Source: DASXIW01 sp036497785
Lineage (GTDB): Bacteria > Pseudomonadota > Alphaproteobacteria > Acetobacterales > Acetobacteraceae
NCBI GenBank assembly: GCA_036497785.1
Contig: DASXIW010000084.1
Location: forward strand, 1 to 9,533
Direction of reading: 5' to 3'
DNA: 9,533 nucleotides
The notes under the pieces were generated by a model, which saw only the letters and a list, made by a program, of their open reading frames with translations, searched no databases and was not told the DNA's origin. Shown here piece after piece: positions 1 to 6,986 of the stretch. Both the position numbers and the translations under genes were made by a program. How positions within the stretch are numbered: the first letter of the stretch is position 1; each line of letters opens with the position of its first letter.

Positions 1-815
1 TGTCACATGGGCTGCACTATGCCAGCGGCGTTTTCGAAGGCGAGAGGGCTTATGCGGGCAATATCTTCAAGCTGCGCGACCATACCGAGCGCCTGTTTCA
101 GTCCGCCCGCATCCTGGGCTTCGAGATCCCCTACACGGCCGGGGAGATCGACGCTGCATGCGAGCAGGTGGTGCGGGCCAACGGGCTAACCGAGGCCTAT
201 GTGCGTCCGATTGCCTGGCGCGGCACGGAGCAGCTATCGGTTTCCGCCCAGCATACCAGGATCCATCTGGCCATCGCCAGTTGGGCTTGGCCGAACCTGT
301 TCGGGGCCAACCGGATGAAGGGTGTCCGGCTGGGCATGGCGACGTGGAAGCGGCCACATCCCGAGACCGCGCCGACCGCGTCCAAGGCCGCAGGGCTGTA
401 CATGATCGGCACCCTGTCCAAGCACGATGCCGAGGCGCGAGGCTTCGACGATGCGCTGATGCTGGATTGGCGTGGCCAGGTGGCGGAGGGTACCGGCGCC
501 AACATCTTCTTCGCCATGAATGGCGAGTTGCACACGCCGACACCGGATTGCTTCCTGAACGGGATCACCCGCCGCACGGTCATGTCGCTGGCCATACGCC
601 ACCAGATGAAACTGGTCGAGCGGGCGATCATGCCCAAGGAGATCGCCGGCGCGAGCGAGGTGTTTTTGGCCGGCACGGCGGCCGAGGTGACGCCCGTACG
701 GGCCATCGGCGAACTGTCCTTCACGCCCGGGCCGATGACCGAGACGCTGATGAAGGACTATGAGGAACTGGTTCGGTTGCCGCCCGCCGAGGTGGAACGG
801 CGCGCGCCGATCTGA
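1..815 (+). CDS. ilvE: Branched-chain amino acid aminotransferase, 5' end outside window
   Basis: This is a PLP-dependent fold-type IV aminotransferase. Such enzymes transfer the amino group between glutamate and the 2-oxo acids of leucine, isoleucine and valine, in the cytoplasm. The reading frame is open from base 3 and gives 270 visible residues before the TGA at 813-815. Roughly the first 30-40 residues of a typical 300-residue IlvE lie to the left. Visible signatures are HYASGVFEGERAY at the start, an AYVRP segment, the PLP-binding lysine in TASKAAG (codon 384-386), and the cofactor-phosphate region VAEGTGANIFF followed by NGITRRTV. The frame looks intact throughout. It converges on the TPR/glycosyltransferase gene, whose repaired stop lies 30 bases away. 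A D-amino-acid transaminase or aminodeoxychorismate lyase shares the fold, but the FEGERAY and SKAAG motifs favour IlvE. Confidence 0.93.
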   Translation, partial: SHGLHYASGVFEGERAYAGNIFKLRDHTERLFQSARILGFEIPYTAGEIDAACEQVVRANGLTEAYVRPIAWRGTEQLSVSAQHTRIHLAIASWAWPNLFGANRMKGVRLGMATWKRPHPETAPTASKAAGLYMIGTLSKHDAEARGFDDALMLDWRGQVAEGTGANIFFAMNGELHTPTPDCFLNGITRRTVMSLAIRHQMKLVERAIMPKEIAGASEVFLAGTAAEVTPVRAIGELSFTPGPMTETLMKDYEELVRLPPAEVERRAPI

Positions 816-845
816 ACCGGGAGCGCTGGGATTGGCCGGGCTGTT

Positions 846-2461
846 TCAGGTCAAGGCGTCCGCCGGGTGGCGGACCCGTTCGCGGACAAACCGTTTCGGC
901 TGCAACCCGGTCGATCACGCCCGCCCAGCCGCCTGGGCAGCTTTGCCGGAACAGGGTCATGCTGGCATACCAGGGCGAATCGGCGCGGCCGGTCAGCCAG
1001 CGCCAGTCCGGCGCATGCGGCAGCATGAGCCAGACCGGCCGCCCGAGCGCGCCGGCGAGATGGGCCGTCGCGGTGTCCACGGCGATGACGAGATCGAGCG
1101 TTGCGATCAGCGCCGCGGTCTCGGCGAAATCGGTCAGACCGCGCGACTGGTCGGGGATGCCGTGCTGCAAGGTGATCTCCAGGCTGCGCGGCCCTTTCTG
1201 CAGGCTGATCCACGCCACGCCCGGCGTGGCCAGCAACGGCGCCAGGGCCGCCGTGGAAAGGGAGCGGCGGCGGTCGTTGTGATGCGCTGGATTGCCGGCC
1301 CAGACGATGCCGACTCGCGCTTGACGGGAAGGAGGCGGCGTCCGCCTGGCAATAAGCGCGGGGGCGGCGCGCAGATAGCCGAGCGCTGCGGGGATGCTGT
1401 CGATTCGGGTGCCGAAAAGCCGCGGCAGGCTCATCTGGTCCGCCCATAGATCATAAGGCGGCAAGGTCGCGTCCTTCGGGACCACGGCCGCGACGCCGGG
1501 CACATCCGCCAGCAACGGGATCAGCGGCGCCGCGCAGGCCAGCACAACGGCCGCGCCTTGTGCCGCGAGCAGCGGCAGGTAGCGGGCGAACTGGATGGTG
1601 TCGCCCAGCCCCTGTTCGGCATGCACCAGCAGCGTTTGGCCTTCCAGCGATTCGCCGAGCCATTCGCGGCCGAGCAGCGCCGGGAAATCGCGGGCGAAGC
1701 GGTCGTGCCGCTTGCGCCATTCATAATTCTCCCAGCACTGGGCGAGGTCGCCGCCGAGAAGCTGGGCGACGCTTTTGTTCCAATAGGCGCAGGCAAAATC
1801 CGGCCGCAGCGCGATCGCGGCGTCGCAGGCCATGATGGCCTCATCCAGCCGACCAGTCGCCGAAAGCAGCAAGCCAAGGCTGGCATGTGCTTCGGGCAAG
1901 GTGGGATCGCGCGCGATGGCGTGGCGCAGATATTCTTCCGCCTCGCGCAGCCGGTCGAGGTCGATCAGCGCATTGCCCAGCGCCAGCGCGGCGCGGGCAC
2001 GGCCGGGCGCAAGACCCAGACATTGGCGCAATGCGGCGGCGGCGCGATCCGGCCGGCCGATAGCGGTATGGGCGAGGCCGACCACGAAATGCGCTTCGGG
2101 CAATTCCAGTGCGAGCGTGACGGCTTGCGTCGCGGCGGCCGGGGTGGTCGGCGAGCAGGTCGCGGTAACGATCGATCGCCTCCCCGAGCGCACCGGTCGC
2201 CGCACAAGAATCAGCCAGCGCAAGTCGGGTCTGCGCATTGCCCGACCGCAGTGCCAATGCCCGGCGCAGCAACGCCATCGCTTCGCCCGGCCAGCCGGTG
2301 GCGAGGGACAACACGCTGAGCAGATGGAGCGCCAGAGGCTGGCCCGGCGAGGTGGCGAGCGCGGCACGATAGCCGGCCTCGGCCAGATCAAGGCGACCGA
2401 GACGATGCTGCGCCAGTGCCTCGGCGAGGCGGTCGATCATGCCGGAATTGGCAGACATCAT
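846..2461 (-). CDS. TPR protein with glycosyltransferase-9-like C-terminal domain (frameshifted)
   Basis: The N-terminal half is a run of tetratricopeptide repeats, with helices such as RLDLAEAGYRAAL, RLREAEEYLRHAIARDP and RLDEAIMACDAAIALRPDF. The C-terminal half resembles family-9 (heptosyltransferase-type) glycosyltransferases: LLVHAEQGLGDTIQFARYLP, then VGIVWAGNPAHHNDRRRS, then VIAVDTATAHLAGALGRPVW. No signal peptide is visible, so it is probably cytosolic; a role in surface-glycan or protein glycosylation is inferred. The start is ATG 2461, preceded by GGAGAG six bases upstream. The N-terminal frame is correct only to about residue 106; the rest lies in another frame. Removing one base from GGGG 2141-2144 joins them into LLADHPAAATQAV. 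A second extra base in TTT 894-896 would explain why the given frame runs to 721, inside ilvE. Removing it gives the ending RFVRERVRHPADALT with a stop at 846-848 and 537 residues. The family call is solid; the acceptor is unknown. Confidence 0.8.
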
Positions 2462-2467
2462 GCACGG

Positions 2468-2473
2468 CTCTCC
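2468..2473 (-). promoter_or_regulatory. Shine-Dalgarno site of the TPR/glycosyltransferase gene
   Basis: On the minus strand GGAGAG lies six bases before ATG 2461, which is followed at once by a second ATG at 2458. This favours 2461 over the upstream in-frame ATG at 2497, which has no comparable site and would add twelve uncharacteristic residues. Confidence 0.55.
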
Positions 2474-2521
2474 ATGCGAACCCGGCCGGTGGCGCACGAA
2501 ATCCTGAACGATCCGCGAAGA

Positions 2522-2998
2522 TCAGCTCGCCGGCGGCGGCGCCTTGTTCCAGCCAGAAGCGGCCTGCTCGTCTTCCGCCCGCGCCTCTACCCAGGCTTCC
2601 GCGCCGTCGGCGAAGCTTTCCTTCTTCCAGAACGGCGCGCTGGTCTTCAGCCAGTCGATCAGGAACGCCGTGGCGTCCAGCGCCGCCTTGCGATGCGGCG
2701 AAACGGCGGCGACCAGCACGATGTTTTCGCCGGGCAGCAGGCGGCCCACGCGATGGATCAAGGTGCAGCCCAGAATGGGAAAACGGCTTTCGGCCTCGGC
2801 CGCGACGCGCCGCATCGCCTGTTCGGTCATGGCCGGATAATGCTCCAGCGTCATAGCCAGGATTTGCCGCCCGCCCGCACTATTGCGCACCGTGCCGACG
2901 AAGCTGCCGATTCCGCCAATATCCGCGCGCCCGGCGACGAGTGCCGCGATTTCCGCACCGATGTCGAAATCCGCCGTCTGCACCCGGATCGTGGCCAT
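2522..2998 (-). CDS. moaE: Molybdopterin synthase catalytic subunit MoaE
   Basis: The large subunit of molybdopterin synthase inserts two sulfurs, donated by thiocarboxylated MoaD, into cyclic pyranopterin monophosphate to give molybdopterin in the cytosol. The 158-residue product has family-typical length and motifs: GSFVGTVR (31-38), LEHYPAMTE (51-59), IHRVGRLLPGE (81-91), VSPHRKAALDA (99-109) and LKTSAPFWKKE (117-127). K118 and K125 match the two active-site lysines of the E. coli enzyme (119 and 126). ATG 2998 lies five bases after the moaD stop, so the two genes are almost certainly cotranscribed and translationally linked. The TPR gene follows after a 60-base gap. The frame looks intact. 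The Pro/Ala-rich last ten residues are an unremarkable extension. Confidence 0.95.
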   Translation of the reverse strand: MATIRVQTADFDIGAEIAALVAGRADIGGIGSFVGTVRNSAGGRQILAMTLEHYPAMTEQAMRRVAAEAESRFPILGCTLIHRVGRLLPGENIVLVAAVSPHRKAALDATAFLIDWLKTSAPFWKKESFADGAEAWVEARAEDEQAASGWNKAPPPAS

Positions 2999-3003
2999 GC
3001 CGC

Positions 3004-3282
3004 TCAGCCGCCGGTCACAGGGGGAAAGAAGGCCACCTCATCGCCCGCGCGAACCGGCGCATCCGGGGCGGCGAAATCCTGGTTCACCGCGCAACGCACG
3101 CTGCGTTCCACCGAGAATGCCGCTGCATGCCCGGGGCTGCGGCCGCGCAACCAGGCGATCAGCCCGGCCACGTCATGCACTTCCGGCGGTGCCGCCACAT
3201 CCTCCTCGGACACCCCCACACGCTCGCGCAACCAGGCGAAATAAAGGATCCGCAGCGTCGCGGGAGTTGCCGAGTCGCTCAT
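3004..3282 (-). CDS. moaD: Molybdopterin synthase sulfur-carrier subunit MoaD
   Basis: This is a small ubiquitin-like sulfur carrier of 92 residues. It has the beta-grasp opening LRILYFAWLRERVG (10-23), a central AVNQDF segment (65-70), VRAGDEVAFFPPVTGG (77-92) and the terminal Gly-Gly. In this family the last glycine is adenylated and thiocarboxylated (by MoeB and a sulfurtransferase), then delivers sulfur within the MoaD-MoaE complex. The gene starts four bases after the lipoprotein stop and ends five bases before moaE, which fits one transcript with coupled translation. Length and C-terminus match canonical MoaD. The first eight residues are a slightly long leader. Confidence 0.95.
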   Translation of the reverse strand: MSDSATPATLRILYFAWLRERVGVSEEDVAAPPEVHDVAGLIAWLRGRSPGHAAAFSVERSVRCAVNQDFAAPDAPVRAGDEVAFFPPVTGG

Positions 3283-3286
3283 GCGA

Positions 3287-3916
3287 TCACCGCGGCGCGG
3301 GGACGGACTGCACCCTGCCGTCCGGGCCGATCAGCGTGACCGTGCCGTTGCCGTTGGGAATGGCGCGTCCGACGACGCCATTGGGCATGGTGTATTGCTG
3401 CACACCGTTGCCGCCGTTGGTGATCGTGGCCGGGCCCTCCGGCGTCGCCACCACGCCGGTTGTCGATGGCACGTGCGGCAGTTGAACCTGCGGCGACGGC
3501 GGCACAGTCAGTTGCGGGGCCTGCGGCGGCGGGGGCTGCGTCAGCAGATCGGGCGGCGTCGAACTGCCACGCGGCTGCGGATGGGGCGCAAAGGGTTGGC
3601 CCGGCGCCGCCTGCCCTTGCGGGGACGGCTCGACCGCGTTCTGTTCACGCTCAATATCCTGCAATGTCGGCTCCGGCGTGGGCGGCGCGGGCCAGACATT
3701 GCCGGGCTCGGGCAGCAGCGGCGTTGTGGCAACGTCCTGTCCCCTGGCGCGCTGCATGTTCTCGGCGTTTCCTGGCGGCGCGTTGGGATTGAGGTGGAAG
3801 CTCACCGTGTCCGAGACGAACCCGCCAAAGCCGACGAAGGGATTGCCCGCGTACTGGCCCATCGTCTGGCAGCCAGGCAACAGCAAAACCGATCCAATGA
3901 GCACAATACGCCGCAT
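3287..3916 (-). CDS. Proline-rich predicted lipoprotein, function unknown
   Basis: I do not recognise a family for this 209-residue protein. The start is set at ATG 3916 rather than the longer in-frame ATG at 4024. From 3916 the product opens with a lipoprotein signal, MRRIVLIGSVLLLPGC, with candidate lipidated Cys16, and AAGGGA sits nine bases upstream. Proline at the lipobox position just before Gly-Cys is unusual. After Cys comes a Gly/Phe-rich piece (GNPFVGFGGFVSDTVSFH, 24-41), then a Pro/Gln-rich stretch (about 66-150) that probably forms an extended periplasmic linker. The C-terminal 50 residues are rich in Asn-Gly turns (NGGNG, MPNGVVG, IPNGNG, IGPDGRV) and suggest a small beta module. 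It sits between mobB and moaD, four bases before moaD. This may be transcriptional convenience rather than a role in cofactor synthesis. It is predicted to be anchored in the outer or inner membrane. Confidence 0.75.
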   Translation of the reverse strand: MRRIVLIGSVLLLPGCQTMGQYAGNPFVGFGGFVSDTVSFHLNPNAPPGNAENMQRARGQDVATTPLLPEPGNVWPAPPTPEPTLQDIEREQNAVEPSPQGQAAPGQPFAPHPQPRGSSTPPDLLTQPPPPQAPQLTVPPSPQVQLPHVPSTTGVVATPEGPATITNGGNGVQQYTMPNGVVGRAIPNGNGTVTLIGPDGRVQSVPAPR

Positions 3917-4020
3917 GCGCGAGAATCCCTTGTGGCATGATCCGGCATGGGCCGGAACAGAAGTCTGCCGGCTCGATCCGGCGATTGCAGGCGCGAATGT
4001 GCCCCCGGCGTGGGCGCCAC
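3917..4020 (-). other. 104-base gap between mobB and lipoprotein gene
   Basis: This is the largest gap inside the minus-strand block. It holds the lipoprotein ribosome-binding site and two copies of CCGGATC on the minus strand. I see no convincing -35/-10 pair and no T-tailed terminator hairpin. Whether the lipoprotein–moaD–moaE genes are read from pgsA–mobB or have their own promoter here cannot be decided from sequence. Confidence 0.4.
3926..3931 (-). promoter_or_regulatory. Shine-Dalgarno site of the lipoprotein gene
   Basis: AAGGGA on the minus strand, nine bases before ATG 3916. It supports this start, which places the hydrophobic lipoprotein signal at the very N-terminus, over the ATG 36 codons further upstream. 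Confidence 0.55.
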
Positions 4021-4536
4021 TCAAGGTGCTATGTGCAGTGCATCATTTGTTTCAAGAAAGCAGCATAGCCAACCGACTATAATCTCCGGCTCGTTCAACG
4101 GCAGCAAAAGACGGTTGCAATCCTCCAATTTCACGTCCGACGCCACCGCCACGATATCCGCGCGCCCTCGCCAAATCGGCGGTTTGCCGTGCGCTGCCCG
4201 GTGCTCCGCCAGCTTGGGATGCGGGCTTTCCCGAAAGCCTTCCACCAGCACCAGATCGACCGGCGCCAGCCTTGCGAGCAATTCGGGCAAAGCGGGCTCA
4301 ACGCCGCCGGTCTCGTGCAGCAATGCCCATCGCGCCCCGCCGGAGACCAGAACCTCGTGCGCGGCCGGCCTGACGATGTCGCCAGCTATCCTTGCCGGGC
4401 TGGTCGAGGTCGAAGCCATGATGGGCGTGCTTGATGTGGAAACGGTCATTCTCCGCGCGACGAGCAGCGGCAACAGAGCCGTAAGAAGCGTGGTCTTGCC
4501 GCTGCCCGACCAACCGGCCAGCCCGAACAGTTTCAT
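4021..4536 (-). CDS. mobB: Molybdopterin-guanine dinucleotide biosynthesis adapter MobB (two compensating indels)
   Basis: MobB is a P-loop GTP-binding accessory protein. In E. coli it supports MobA in attaching GMP to the molybdenum cofactor, though it is not essential there. The product opens with the Walker A motif GWSGSGKTT (8-16) and later shows VDLVLVEGFRE, with the characteristic EGF(R) segment, and a C-terminal DxNRLLLPLNEPE stretch. The family's conserved IKHAHH-type motif is missing from the reading frame but is present one frame over, as IKHAHHGFDLDQPGKDSWRH. A missing base at 4436-4438 and an extra base at 4361-4364 cancel out. The open frame therefore survives, but residues about 35-58 are scrambled. 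Repairing both gives RRMTVSTIKHAHHGF at the front junction and RQAGAHEVLVSGGAR at the rear. It lies 34 bases downstream of pgsA. Family assignment is firm; whether the scrambled version is real is doubtful. Confidence 0.9.
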   Translation of the reverse strand: MKLFGLAGWSGSGKTTLLTALLPLLVARRMTVSTSSTPIMASTSTSPARIAGDIVRPAAHEVLVSGGARWALLHETGGVEPALPELLARLAPVDLVLVEGFRESPHPKLAEHRAAHGKPPIWRGRADIVAVASDVKLEDCNRLLLPLNEPEIIVGWLCCFLETNDALHIAP

Positions 4537-4570
4537 CGGTGCGCCATCCCGCCGGTCATTCGCGCGGCCC

Positions 4571-5158
4571 TCATTCTCGCGGCCCTGGGGTTACCGCCGC
4601 GTGGCGCAGCCCGGCGGTCAGGTAGTCCCAACCCGTCAGCAGCGTCAGCAAGGCCGCGATCCACAACATCGCCTCGCCGATCGCATGCACCGGCAACCAT
4701 CCCAGATGGATCAGCGCCGCGCCGCTGCTGCCCGCCAACAGCGTGCCCAGCGCCCCCATCTGGAAGCCGGTTTTCCATTTCGCCAGCCTGGTGACCGGCA
4801 GGCCGACACGGATCGCGGCGAGATACTCGCGCAAGCCGCTGACCATGATTTCCCGCAGCATGATGACGATGGCAGGGTACAGCCCTGGCCCGCTCAGCCG
4901 GTCGGTGCCAACCAACATCATCAACGCGGCGCCGACCAGAAGCTTGTCGGCGATCGGATCCAGCATGCGCCCCAGATCGCTGGTCTGAAGCCTGTCCCGC
5001 GCCAGCTTGCCGTCGAAATAATCGGTGATGGCGGCAATGGAGAAGATGATGCACGCTCCCAGATCGCCCCATGGCAGGCGCAACGCCGCCAGCACCACCA
5101 GCAACGGGATGGCGGCGATACGCGACAGGGTCAGAAGATTGGGCAGGTCGGTCAGCAT
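4571..5158 (-). CDS. pgsA: CDP-diacylglycerol–glycerol-3-phosphate 3-phosphatidyltransferase
   Basis: This integral membrane enzyme makes phosphatidylglycerol phosphate from CDP-diacylglycerol and glycerol 3-phosphate, the committed step to phosphatidylglycerol and cardiolipin. The CDP-alcohol phosphotransferase signature D-x2-D-G-x2-A-R-x8-G-x3-D-x3-D is complete: D46, D49, G50, A53, R54, G63, D67 and D71. Hydrophobic segments lie at about 16-28, 34-46, 74-84, 123-140 and 150-168. Length is 195 residues, normal for the family. ATG 5158 was chosen because the MLTDLPNLLTLSR opening is family-typical. The open frame extends a further 147 codons upstream, but that part is antisense to the Hint gene and has no protein character. 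It heads the minus-strand block and is divergent from the Hint gene across 87 bases, where any shared promoter would lie. Confidence 0.95.
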   Translation of the reverse strand: MLTDLPNLLTLSRIAAIPLLVVLAALRLPWGDLGACIIFSIAAITDYFDGKLARDRLQTSDLGRMLDPIADKLLVGAALMMLVGTDRLSGPGLYPAIVIMLREIMVSGLREYLAAIRVGLPVTRLAKWKTGFQMGALGTLLAGSSGAALIHLGWLPVHAIGEAMLWIAALLTLLTGWDYLTAGLRHAAVTPGPRE

Positions 5159-5234
5159 GCGCCGGACAGTAGAGCAGTGGCGGCGTGATCGGAATAGCGG
5201 GCGCGGATCAATCCAACCCAGGCGATGTTCTGCT

Positions 5235-5240
5235 AGGGTG
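5235..5240 (+). promoter_or_regulatory. Shine-Dalgarno site of the Hint-domain gene
   Basis: AGGGTG five bases before ATG 5246. A competing ATG at 5241 is in another frame and meets a stop after six codons, so 5246 is the sensible start. In the rest of the 87-base divergent gap I see no strong promoter hexamers on either strand. Confidence 0.45.
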
Positions 5241-5245
5241 ATGGC

Positions 5246-6310
5246 ATGGATCACGACCTGACCCCGAATGCGGCGTTGCGGCATTTTGTCCCGACCGCCG
5301 CCGCCGGCAGCGCCGCCTATGACGGTGCCGGGGGCGCCACGTTGATGGCCGCGCCGAACGGCATTGCGGCCGGCAACTGTGTGGACACGCCGGGTGGATC
5401 TGTACTCGTCGAAGATTTGCGGCCGGGCGACCGGGTAATGATGATCAATGGCGCCGAACGGACCATCCACCGGACGACGCGCCGGCATTTTGCCGCCGAT
5501 GTGCTGGCCTATACGCCGGATGCCCGCCCGGTGCGCATCCGCGCGGGGGCGCTGGGCGAAGGTTGTCCGGAGCGGGACCTGGCGATCGCGCCGGGCCAAC
5601 TGGTGGCAGCCGGCGGCGTGTCGGCGATCGCCCGCGCATTGGTCAATGCCGCCTCAGTCCACCAGGACGCGGCGGGTCAGCCGGTGATCTATATCGCGCT
5701 TGAGTTGGATGGCCCGCGTGACGGCGCGGATGTGGTTGCGATGGGCGGCATTGGCTGTGCCTGCTCGGGCCAGGGCGATGGCGCCGCCGCAGCCACCGGC
5801 CTGCAGGCACGGCTCGACGCGCGTGCCGCCCTGGAGCCGGGCGTGCTGCGTGGCGACATCGCCCAGTGCGACCATGCCGGCGCCGCGGGCTGGGTGCTCG
5901 ACGCCACTCGCCCAAACGCACCGGTGCAATTGGAAATCCTTGTCGACGGCATCCCGGTGGCCCAGACCCGCGCCCGCCGACCCGACCTGGAAATGGCCGG
6001 ACTTGGCGACGGACGCTGCGGGTTTGCCGTCCGTTTCGCGCCCGCCTTGGCGCGCGGCCGCGCCCACGTGGTGCAGATCCGCCGCGCCGGCGACGGCGCC
6101 GAGCTTCCCGGCTCGCCGCTGCTGCTGCCTCATGCCAGGGGCGGTGACGCGACGCCGACCGAGACGCTGGACCGCGCCGTGGCCGCCGCCTCCAGCGCCG
6201 CCAAGCGGGATGCCCTCGCCATCTTCATGGCCGACGGAATTGACCGGATGGCGCAGGCGCTGATTATCGGGGTGACCTGGGACGGGAACGAAGGCCAGGG
6301 AGCGCCCTGA
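5246..6310 (+). CDS. Degenerate Hint-domain protein with C-terminal 'LEILVDG' domain
   Basis: The 354-residue product has three parts. Residues 1-38 are a low-complexity leader with no clear signal peptide. Residues about 39-178 resemble Hint (Hedgehog/intein-type) domains of proteobacterial surface proteins: DTPGGSVLVEDLRPGDRV (48-64), PVRIRAGALGEGCPERDLAI (95-114), then ALVNAASVHQ. Working Hint domains of this kind usually begin Cys-x3-Gly-Thr and carry an SPxH block. Here the aligned nucleophile position is Gly39 (GIAAGN), and the block reads APGQ (115-118). Self-cleavage is therefore unlikely. Residues about 199-295 form a second domain with AAGWVLDAT, QLEILVDGIPV, AGLGDGRCGF and HVVQIRRAGDGAELPGSP. 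A helical Ala-rich tail follows. The second domain recurs at the end of the convergent protease gene. Function is unknown; a secreted or surface scaffold is an inference. The stop is 22 bases from the facing stop, with no visible terminator. Confidence 0.75.
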   Translation: MDHDLTPNAALRHFVPTAAAGSAAYDGAGGATLMAAPNGIAAGNCVDTPGGSVLVEDLRPGDRVMMINGAERTIHRTTRRHFAADVLAYTPDARPVRIRAGALGEGCPERDLAIAPGQLVAAGGVSAIARALVNAASVHQDAAGQPVIYIALELDGPRDGADVVAMGGIGCACSGQGDGAAAATGLQARLDARAALEPGVLRGDIAQCDHAGAAGWVLDATRPNAPVQLEILVDGIPVAQTRARRPDLEMAGLGDGRCGFAVRFAPALARGRAHVVQIRRAGDGAELPGSPLLLPHARGGDATPTETLDRAVAAASSAAKRDALAIFMADGIDRMAQALIIGVTWDGNEGQGAP

Positions 6311-6332
6311 ACGCCATTATCTCCAAGCCAAA

Positions 6333-6905
6333 TCACGCAGCGCGCAAACGACGGAGCGTATCGATCTGCTCCCCAAGGACGCGGGCTGTATCCGCGCGGG
6401 TTTCCGGCGTTGCTGCCGGGGCGTGCAATGCGCGTGGCAGCAGCGTCTCCAGCGCCTCCGCCCGGTCGATGAGCATCTGACCGCCGAAGAGATCCGCGCC
6501 GTCCGCCGCGCGGCGTATCGACACCAGATGGCGCCGGTCTGGCGATAGCGGTTGCGGCAGGCGGAACCAGAACGCGCAATGGCCATCGCCCTCGCCGGCT
6601 TGTCGCAAATCGTCACGGTAGCGATCGGCCAGGACGACATCGATCGGGGCGCCGTCGACCAGGATCTCCAGCAGCACCGGGTTGTCCGGATTGTCGCGAT
6701 CAATGGCCCAACGCGACATGGTGGAGCGGTTCGCGGAATCCATGTGACTTTCGAGCCTACCGGGGACGAGACCGGCCAGCCCGTCGATCCGCGCGCGGAT
6801 GCGCGCGAGTGGCAGGCCACCCGCAATGCGCGGCACACAGAATCGCACGGCGAGCGGTGTCGCATCAGGATAGAGCGCATCGTATTCGGCGGCGTTGTCG
6901 AACAT
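6333..6905 (-). CDS. 'LEILVDG' domain segment: probable C-terminus of the protease, or a separate small gene
   Basis: As given, this reads as 190 residues from ATG 6905. It ends in the domain already seen in the convergent Hint gene: SRWAIDRDNPDNPVLLEIL, VDGAPIDVVLADRYRDDL, AGEGDGHCAF and VSIRRAADGADL, then a helical tail. Coding character continues upstream of the ATG (LLAEGQPAETFVDDNGRA), and no ribosome-binding site precedes it. It therefore looks like the far end of the protease reading frame, displaced by an extra base near 6959-6960 and a missing base near 7011. If the 6959-6960 difference is genuine, the protease would instead stop at 6922-6924, and this would be an independent protein starting at 6905. 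The domain's biochemical role is unknown to me. The usual Gly before Trp is Arg in this copy. Confidence 0.6.
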   Translation of the reverse strand: MFDNAAEYDALYPDATPLAVRFCVPRIAGGLPLARIRARIDGLAGLVPGRLESHMDSANRSTMSRWAIDRDNPDNPVLLEILVDGAPIDVVLADRYRDDLRQAGEGDGHCAFWFRLPQPLSPDRRHLVSIRRAADGADLFGGQMLIDRAEALETLLPRALHAPAATPETRADTARVLGEQIDTLRRLRAA

Positions 6906-6986
6906 GGCGCGGCCGTTGTCGTCAACGAAGGTTTCGGCAGGCTGGCCCTCGGCCAGGAGGCACGCTGGCGGACGTGCTGGTGAGTT

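Noticed and set aside
2135..2150. Programmed ribosomal frameshift in the TPR gene
   Set aside because: There is no slippery heptamer or recoding element, and the same kind of indel occurs in unrelated genes nearby.
1832..3244. Long plus-strand open frame (about 470 codons) across the TPR, moaE and moaD genes
   Set aside because: It is antisense to recognised genes, rich in Arg/Ala/Ser with no domain signature, and is what high-G+C DNA produces opposite real coding frames.
3947..5188. Plus-strand open frame of about 413 codons opposite mobB and pgsA
   Set aside because: It is fully antisense to two well-recognised genes and has Gln/Arg-rich nonsense composition.
5241..5261. Six-codon open frame at ATG 5241 overlapping the Hint start
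   Set aside because: It is too short and has no sign of a leader peptide. The ribosome-binding site fits ATG 5246.
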